64,000 nt of DNA from Fragum whitleyi (Eukaryota > Mollusca > Bivalvia > Cardiida > Cardiidae): NCBI GenBank assembly GCA_948146395.1, contig OX411549.1, forward strand, positions 24,064,990 through 24,128,989, written 5' to 3'. A program made the translations under genes and the position numbers. The first letter of the stretch is position 1; each line of letters begins with the position of its first letter. A model generated the notes under the pieces. That model was not told the DNA's origin. It searched no databases and worked only from the letters and a program-made list of their open reading frames with translations. Below, in pieces: positions 57,223-64,000 of this stretch.

Positions 57223-60200
57223 GTACATGTTAAAAAAGAACAAAACTCTCGCAAAGCGTTTTAATGTACCATTTTAAAGCTGGGGTTGTTTTATTTCAAA
57301 ATATTATTTCAAAGTTAGATGAGATTTTTAACTTTAAAATAGTGTAAAAAAATGTGCTTCCTTTTCGAAAACGAAAGTACAAAGATACGATATACAATAA
57401 AAAAGATACAATATGTATACATTAACTTCAAGCTATTAATCTGTTTTAATACCCCCATTCATTGTTTGTCTAAAAGACTATGGCTTATAGAACATTTTGA
57501 GACATGGCGAGTGGGGCTTTTCTAAAATACGCTACTTTAAAGTGAAAGATTTCAAAAGGGTTCGTGAAAAATTAGAGTCAAAATGATAGAAGGATGTGGG
57601 TTTTTTTAGCCTACGTTTGTATTGCTGAATAATTGTAGGGCCTGCTTATTGTATTTTTTGAAAAATCCAATAATCTTAAGAGGCGTGATATTGCAGTAAA
57701 ATAGGTTATACGTAAATTCTAAGAAAATTGAAATAAATCATCTATTCCTGACTCACTGGGAATCTTGTTTAATTGCCTGTTTGATAGCACATAGCAAGTA
57801 AAACATTTTGAGACTTCTTTATACTCTGACAAGTAGGGCGTTTGTGAGATAGGTTAATTCAAAGTTACTAACCCATCAAAAATTCAAGACCAATTTTAAA
57901 GTTTGTACAGTGAAACGAAGAATCAATATTACCAAAAGTGAATAATTTTGGTCACCAAACTATTGCAAATAGAAATACCACGTTTCTTTGTTTGACGAAC
58001 AAGGACTTGTTCGTGAACAGTGTAAGGCTTATAAAGACGTCTAAGGAAACGTCACTCAAAGGCATACTGCATGCAGTATCTTCGATAACAATACTGGAAA
58101 CGAGGCTGATAATGGTATGGTATAGTACGACACAGTTTTACGTGAAAAACTCGGTCGTTACAAGTGTCGCAAACGATTAAGAAACACAAAGAAATATCCA
58201 CAGTCAATACAATAATTGAATAAATGATATCACTACAATTATTTCTCAACTCCAATGATAATTGTTAATAGCTGTATTATGTAGTATGGACCGGAGGCCT
58301 AAAAATTAAGATTATGTTATGTTTTATTAATTCTAGGCCAGTTGCAAAGTATGGACAGCTGGTACCGGCTGCCTTCTTTCTCAGAAGACGACCACGTGTG
58401 TATTGTTTGATACCAAAAAACAGTTCCATTCATTTGGTTTCGCCGCCGAGGACAAATATTCCGACCTGTCCATGGAAGATTCACACAAGGACTGGTACTT
58501 CTTTAAACAATTTAAGATGACGCTGTTTGACAAAATGGTGAGTCAAGTTAAGCTGAAGATGCCTTATCTTTCACGTATATTAAATTACGATTTTCTGTTA
58601 TGGCCGCCTTTTTAGTCTCCTGAGTGATCGGTTAATTGCACAAAAGTGAAAAACGACTACCCCAAGAACTGCCAAAACGCGACCAATCAAGGTACTATCA
58701 AAAAGCGACCACTCAATGAATTGCATGCCAAGAAGCTGTCGCTACAGAGAATAATTTTTTAATCGACGTGGTATCAATAATGCTTTTTAATTCAGGCTTA
58801 TAATCAATTGCAATCATTACAATGAATCATTTGATGTTCGACCTCCTTAGAATCGAAGAATAAATTCCACCTACAACTGGGGTAATTGAATGAAGTAATT
58901 GTAATTAGCTGTATTTAATTACAATTTACGGTGTAACTGTTTGTAATTTGTATTTGACTCATTTCTAAATTACAAGTTATTAAAATTGTAAGTAATTTCA
59001 AACGAAAGCAAGCAGTTAAGAATTACTTTAAACTTCATTTAAATTACAACTCAATGCTATAAAATAAATCTGGTTATGATACAAACATAAGACAATTAAG
59101 TCATTATTCATAACTGTCAGCCCAAAATATTATATTTTAGAGACATAAAGTTCTAAATGGTCTAAATTATGCCAAATAGAAAGCAATAACCCTTGTTTAT
59201 CAACATCAAAGTTCTTTCAACAAAGTAAGGCGATATGAAGAATTCCAGTGCAGGAGAATTTGAGCAATGATTTACGGATTTATTGGATTAATTTTTAAAC
59301 AAAATTAGTTTTAAAGGATTTAATGGATAAATGACCCATTCTATGTGTAAAATCTATTTGTCATAACTTGGATGGACATTAAAACATATACAGTTAGATA
59401 CAATATCATTTTATTAAGGAAAAAACAGTAGCAGTAAAACATGATCATTTTTTTCTCAAAAATGTAAATTAAACCAAATAACGACAAACAATTATAGTCT
59501 CATGATGACTTTTTGAAGTGTAATTTTTCATAGTCAGTTTAGCATTTGCAAACAAGTTTTTATTCACTCCGATTCCATAGCTTGATTGTATATATTTTTT
59601 GAATCATTCCTTTAGACCACGCTTGAAGCGAATCGGCCAATCAGAGAGCAGTATTTCAAAAATATAAATCACAGATACAACTCCTAGCATTGTATTTACA
59701 GATATACACTGAAAGTGTGCCGTGCACATGAATCTTGACAGATTTTGTGTACCGTGTCATTTTTAAAAGTTATAAGATCACTTTTACCAAAAGATTTTCT
59801 ACAGTTGCATACATTCAAAAGAGCTGCAATAAGTAACGATAATAGAGCTGCAATAAGTAACGATAATAGATTCATAAGTAAAGCTTCGGCATAATTACAC
59901 ATAATAACAGTAATATCATAGTGAGTTCTATTACATTACAGACAATGTTAGAAAAGCGTGGTCTAAGTCAGATAGAAAATCCCGTGCCACGGTATATGGA
60001 AAATAGACACTCGCTAAGGCTCGTGTCTATTTCCCAAATATCACGGCACTCGTTTTCTATCCTATACGTATTATAAAGTTCAACACTGCCCACGAGGACT
60101 CTATTGTAAACTCTCATACACATATTGAAAGTCCCAGCAAATGATATGACCCCAGCTCTGCTACATAGGTCGAGATAACGAAAATATTATGCTAAACCTC

Positions 60201-61177
60201 CTCTGTGAAAGGGATATTGTTCTTTTAAAATGATCTTTTGATAACGAGTACTAAATGAAACGTGTCATAATTAAGGTTGTTGTTCGGTTCGAACACTCAA
60301 GTAAAGTAAAAAAAATATTTACAAAAAAGTCGGTACAATACAACACAATCTCTAAAAAGCTTTTAACACTCGTTGTTGGATAGACATTGGTATAACGCTT
60401 TTCTTTCTCCCCGTTTGTATCCCTCTCTTAAGTAAGTGTTTACACATATTTCGATATTGATGGGAAATTATGAATGTTGAATAAAAGGGGAAAATATAGT
60501 GTTGCTATAAAAGATCTACTATCAAATGGGGCTGTGCCTGACATTTCCAGCATTTTTAAATGTTCGCAAAGCGAAGACATTCGTCAGCCTGTGAAGCCGC
60601 ACAGTCTGACCATAGTCTTCACTATGCACTTTGTAGATAGATAAGACCTCAAAATTGTCTTTATTAGGCAGTCAGATAATCTTCTAATTGCACTTTGTAG
60701 CTATCTAGACTGTTAAGCATATCAAATTGATGGAAATGTCACGCATAGGCTCAAATTATATTTTCGTTAGGATACGTTTATTCGATTTCTTAGTGAAACT
60801 AGATGAATTTAATATGCTCTTTATTTTCACTGTACAAGAAATTGGCTCACATGATTATGAACAAAGTTCATGGTTATCTGTGTTCTCTAAGTATCCGTCG
60901 CTTGTTAGAAATCGAGTATATCGTTGATTTCAAGAACTTTCAATGACCATTTTCACAGCAACTAAAGAAGAAATTTATGCTTGAGGACGTTATGGGAAAG
61001 AAGCTTCCCGCTCTGTCGGTGTTTTCTGAATGTATCGCCTTCATGAAGCGTGAACTGATGAGTGACATAAACAAGCAGATTGTTGGTGTTGTGGAGACTG
61101 AAATCAGATGGGTGATCACTGTACCGGCTATATGGAACGATAACTCTAAACAGTTTATGAGAGAGGCTACTGAAATG
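57100..61177 (+). CDS. HSPA12-like: HSPA12-like gene 2, 3 coding exons, 3' part beyond window
   Basis: Exons 57100-57222, 58337-58537 and 60959-61177 join in phase 0 with GT-AG introns and give 181 residues. They cover the first ATPase lobe of an HSPA12-like Hsp70-type protein: phosphate-1 motif AIDFGTA (residues 17-23), TKKQFHSFGFAAEDKY, DWYFFKQFKMTLFDKM, and [22 protein letters not shown]. The next expected exon (AGI...EPEAAS) is not found before 64000, so the gene either continues with a long intron or is truncated. It is divergent from gene 1 with 12.2 kb between the starts. A transposon end lies 40 bp upstream. Confidence 0.85.
57223..58336 (+). other. Gene 2 intron 1 (absent in gene 1)
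   Basis: A 1,114-bp GT-AG intron without recognisable element or coding potential. Confidence 0.6.
58337..58537 (+). CDS. HSPA12-like: HSPA12-like gene 2, exon 2
   Basis: The acceptor TTAATTCTAG precedes ASCKVWTAGTGCLLSQKTTT. The exon ends TLFDKM at a GTGAGT donor. It has 67 codons, phase 0. It aligns with the second two-thirds of exon 1 in gene 1. Confidence 0.85.
59612..59966. mobile_element. MITE with TTAGACCACGCTT ends
   Basis: TTAGACCACGCTT at the left faces AAGCGTGGTCTAA at the right, 355 bp apart. The centre contains a 23-bp direct duplication (AGAGCTGCAATAAGTAACGATA, twice at about 59820-59867). The interior is non-coding. Confidence 0.8.
59971..60061. repeat. 91-bp palindrome
   Basis: GATAGAAAATCCCGTGCCAC faces a diverged arm CGGCACTCGTTTTCTATC. 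The central AAATAGACAC faces GTGTCTATTT. It is adjacent to the MITE before it. Confidence 0.78.
60532..60757. mobile_element. GCCTGTGC inverted-repeat element, gene 2 intron 2
   Basis: GCTGTGCCTGACATTTCCAG at the left faces TGGAAATGTCACGCATAGGC at the right. The inner CGCACAGTCTGACCATAGTC block matches 19018-19258. It lies 200 bp upstream of exon 3. Confidence 0.78.
60959..61177 (+). CDS. HSPA12-like: HSPA12-like gene 2, exon 3
   Basis: The acceptor CATTTTCACAG precedes QLKKKFMLEDVMGKKLPALS, and GTGGGT follows REATEM. It is 219 bp, exactly the length of the matching exon in gene 1. Confidence 0.88.
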
Positions 61178-61604
61178 GTGGGTACCAAAAATTTAATTTT
61201 TTGCCATGGCAAACAACATAGCTAGCATTTTGCACATACACACAATTCCTTTAGCTTAAACCGAATTTCTTATTCATTATCAGTGGTACATGGACGATTT
61301 CCTTAAACAAGAGTCGGCAGAAAATAATTTATATTCAAAACGACAGGGGTCAAGTTTAGGTCAATTCAACCGCGTTTAAGGTTTTACAAAAAGGTTTAGA
61401 TACGTTTTATTGACATCAATTTGAAACATGTCACTTAAATGAACGGAATTCTGAAAGTTCTTACTCGGCTTGGCACGTGCTTCAACTTTTCTTGTATCGG
61501 CTGAATGTCTAGTACTAAAAGTCATGCAATTCTTATTGTTTCTCAAACGGCTCTACATCATATCATAAACCTTATGATAGCAACATTGATCTTTTATGAA
61601 GTGT

Positions 61605-61975
61605 TGTTTGTGGCCACTCAGGACCCTTCGGCGATTCTACCGAATAGACCTTGGGAATAAACGAATGCGCGTCAGTTCGCACGTGGGTTTATATGACGTC
61701 ACAAACATCAACAATCCCGCTAAGGATGACGTTGCATAAAAAAAAAAAAAAAAAAAAAAACAAAAAAAAAAAAACAACAACGAAAGAATAAAAGTTGGCA
61801 TATTATAATTTAATATCAAAACGCAGTGTTTTACAGTGATATGCCCAAAGGTTCTCCACAGATGATCGGAAAAAATATAAAAAAATGTGATTTTCTTCAA
61901 GCGTATTTAAAAAAACCGAAGCACCACAAGAAGACGAATTTCCCAAAAAATGACCCAAAATTCCTACACTTACCT
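61605..61975. repeat. Interspersed repeat, copy 2 (pair with 44055-44400)
   Basis: Same orientation and order of blocks as 44055-44400, enlarged by a poly-A expansion at 61738. The class is unknown. Confidence 0.7.
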
Positions 61976-62192
61976 CCGAGGTACTTTCTAGTTTACGAAA
62001 AAGTCCGACCGATGTTCCAAATGGTTTGTGGCAAGCAACATTCGCCGGTAGACAAGTCTTTAAGTGTCATGGCGTGATTTATTTCTACAGAAGTACGTGC
62101 TTGCAATCGTTGCATGCTCTGACGGGGATTATTCTTGAATATCTCAACATTGCTATTTTGTTTGTACCATTATTGAATATTGAGATGGTCCT

Positions 62193-62427
62193 GGGCCCGA
62201 GTTTAAAAGCTTTTCTCATTCTCAATTCTAAATTTTCTCAAATTTCAATTTGAGATTAAAACCGTTATTCAGTTTTGATACCCATTTTAATGTATTAACA
62301 TGAAAGATAATACCAATTAGTTGTTATAAATAACAACTTATTAATATATTATTTTATTTTCAAAAATTAATTTAAATTTGAGAAAATTCTCGGTTGAGTC
62401 TGAGAAAAGTTTTATATCCTCGGGCCC
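62193..62427. mobile_element. MITE with GGGCCCGAG ends
   Basis: GGGCCCGAGTTTAAAAGC at the left faces AAAAGTTTTATATCCTCGGGCCC at the right. Pairing continues through CTTTTCTCA and GAATTTTCTCAAATTT. It is 235 bp and non-coding. Confidence 0.8.
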
Positions 62428-62899
62428 TGATCAGACATGCATCACACATTTCCACTTCAAATGAAATCTAGATGAAGGGGCCTTATGCATATTCTATTAG
62501 AAACTTTTGTTAACACTCTAGATTCTACAGTTTTTAACTCGATTGTCATCAAACTTCTTCAGAATGATTGTACCATCACATGGACCATTTCTTTCGAATA
62601 AGGGCTCAATCCGTTTAGCGACACGGGTAAACGAGAAAAAATAAAATTCAATTTGTAAATACACTACACTTTAGAGTCCGCAAATTTCCATCAGATTTTC
62701 ATCGGATTGCCCTCAAACTTGATCAGAGCGATAGTATCATTGCAATGATTGTTCCCTCTGAAAATTTACTTAATTGATTGAGCTTCATGAGAAAATGGGC
62801 TTTATCAAATGTTAATTTAGGAATTATTGTTCACACTTCTTCATACATGCATGGAAGTTAATAAAATATTCTTTTGGTGTCTACATCATGTAAACATGA

Positions 62900-63545
62900 G
62901 CATATTGATGTGGTCTGGGTGTTTATATTGCGTCATAGAAAAAGGAGCCTTAATGTAAAATCCATTGTTGACAAGATTCCTTTTTGACTAATATATACGT
63001 GAGAAACTTTAAAAGAATTTCCCTGTTTAATCACATGTGCGCATTTGTGACACTTAAGTATAGATCCACACGTTTAAGTGAGTGATCAAAGGTCAATTTT
63101 GTCTATACCTGTATAGACAAAATTGACCTTTGATCACTCACTCTAAATTGCAGAACTATATATGCCGTGTATTTATTGTGAACATAATTCCTTCATTTAT
63201 GGACAGATTTCACAAGCCTTTTTGGTGATATGCCACGTCATGGAAAAGAGTGGCCTTAATGCTAACTTCCTTTTTAAGACATCCCCTCTTTTGATTATAG
63301 ATCATTCGTATAATACTGTATCAGAATGTTCCTTATCAAGTGTCCATGTTCATTTCATGGAGGTTTGGTGATTATATGCTGCTTCGTTCTTATTGTTTAC
63401 ACAATTTCAACTCCAGTTATGCATGGATTTACATGAAATTTAAACAAAATATTCCCATGTGACCATGGCCATATTTTGCCATTTGGTGCAATTATGCGAC
63501 GTCATAGGAAAGAGACACATGACTACATTTTCTTTTTAACACAAC
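62900..63545. repeat. Degenerate tandem units, approx. 260-300 bp
   Basis: A block resembling ACGTCATGGAAAAGAGTGGCC recurs at about 62930, 63234 and 63498, each followed by CTTTTT-containing sequence. Identity is low, so these are old units. Confidence 0.45.
63079..63140. repeat. Perfect 62-bp palindrome
   Basis: The 30-bp arm 63079-63108, starting TGAGTGATCAAAGGTCAATT, is repeated exactly in reverse complement at 63111-63140, with only CT between them. Confidence 0.95.
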
Positions 63546-63557
63546 CCTTCCTTCGTT

Positions 63558-63828
63558 TTTTGAATGGGTTTTACGCCGCTTTCAACAATTTCGCAGTTAT
63601 ATCGCGGCGGTCGGAGCACCTAACAATGGATTCCTGGTATTTCTTACACCTGTACTACCATTATACCCTTTCCTAGCCTCCGACTGCTATCTCACATAGG
63701 TTTACGATTATCTACCCATTGGTGAGAGACAAACGTCGGAAAGGATATTTGCCGCCACCGGGGATCGAACCCACGACTTCCAGATTGGAAGTCTTATGCC
63801 TAACCAACTGCGCTATGGTGGCGGCTTC
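63558..63828 (-). mobile_element. tRNA-derived SINE, well preserved, with 13-bp target duplication
   Basis: CCCTTCCTTCGTT is duplicated at 63545-63557 and 63829-63841. The head at 63759-63825 (minus) forms a full tRNA-like acceptor stem, GCCGCCA with TGGCGGC, has A-box TAGCGCAGTTGG and B-box GGTTCGATCCC. The body and 3' end AGCGGCGTAAAACCC match the copies at 46096 and 53799. The T-run at 63556-63560 is the reversed tail. Confidence 0.92.
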
Positions 63829-64000
63829 CCCTTCCTTCGTTGATTGCTTTATGTTCATGAAACTTTCGCAGAATTTTCCTTTACACGTGACAATGCAGTT
63901 ATAGTCAGTGTTTGGAAATATTATGCTTCTTTACAGAAAAAGCTTTTCAAAGAGTCATAAGAGCTGTCCCAGGCCCCATGGATCTTTTTTTCAAAGGTTT

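Larger units (their letters stand above)
58538..60958 (+). other. Gene 2 intron 2 with palindromic elements
   Basis: A 2,421-bp intron. It holds the elements at 59612-59966, 59971-60061 and 60532-60757, and AT-rich TAATTACAATT repeats at about 58895-59000. Confidence 0.6.
61178..64000 (+). other. Gene 2 intron 3 or 3' region; repeats only
   Basis: No further HSPA12 exon is seen. It holds a poly-A tract at 61738-61774 and the repeats listed separately. Confidence 0.5.

Noticed and set aside
63759..63825. tRNA gene with complete acceptor stem
   Set aside because: It is continuous with the SINE body inside a 13-bp duplication, the anticodon loop lacks the conserved T33, and related copies have the same body.

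Overview
This window looks like nuclear DNA of a bivalve mollusc. It is AT-rich with large introns (GT...AG). It carries two heat-shock-70-kDa-protein-12 (HSPA12)-like genes, a family known to be greatly expanded in bivalves, and it is full of short palindromic transposons, tRNA-derived SINEs and several retroelement types. The species cannot be fixed from the sequence.

Layout. 1-9 kb: repeats and palindromes only. 9.0-10.6 kb (+): the last two exons of an unrecognised gene, with a decayed copy of the first of these exons 384 bp upstream. 10.6-15.3 kb: non-coding, with a (TC)n tract and a LINE remnant. 15.5-44.9 kb (-): a five-exon HSPA12-like gene of 581 codons. Its 25-kb first intron holds a LINE 3' fragment, a decayed Ty3/gypsy element with exact LTRs and target duplication, a LINE inserted in the centre of a palindromic transposon, a decayed Polinton-type DNA polymerase B, and a 4.67-kb long-TIR element. 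44.9-57.1 kb: an intergenic region made almost wholly of nested transposons, including a 5.45-kb long-TIR element (51610-57059) with CAC termini and a 5-bp target duplication. 57.1-61.2 kb (+): the first three coding exons of a second HSPA12-like gene, head-to-head with the first and running off the right edge. 61.2-64 kb: its next intron or intergenic DNA, with a well preserved SINE.

The HSPA12-like proteins should be cytosolic Hsp70-type ATPases; the sequence does not show their substrates. The most distinctive points are the acidic reading frame of 56 codons after the stop of the first HSPA12-like gene, a Thr-to-Ile change in its phosphate-2 motif, an intron present in one paralogue and absent from the other, and several transposons whose boundaries can be fixed exactly because an empty related site is also in the window. 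I found no clearly new multi-gene system. The strongest candidates for something undescribed are the two long-TIR elements (36048-40720 and 51610-57059), neither of which has a visible transposase.
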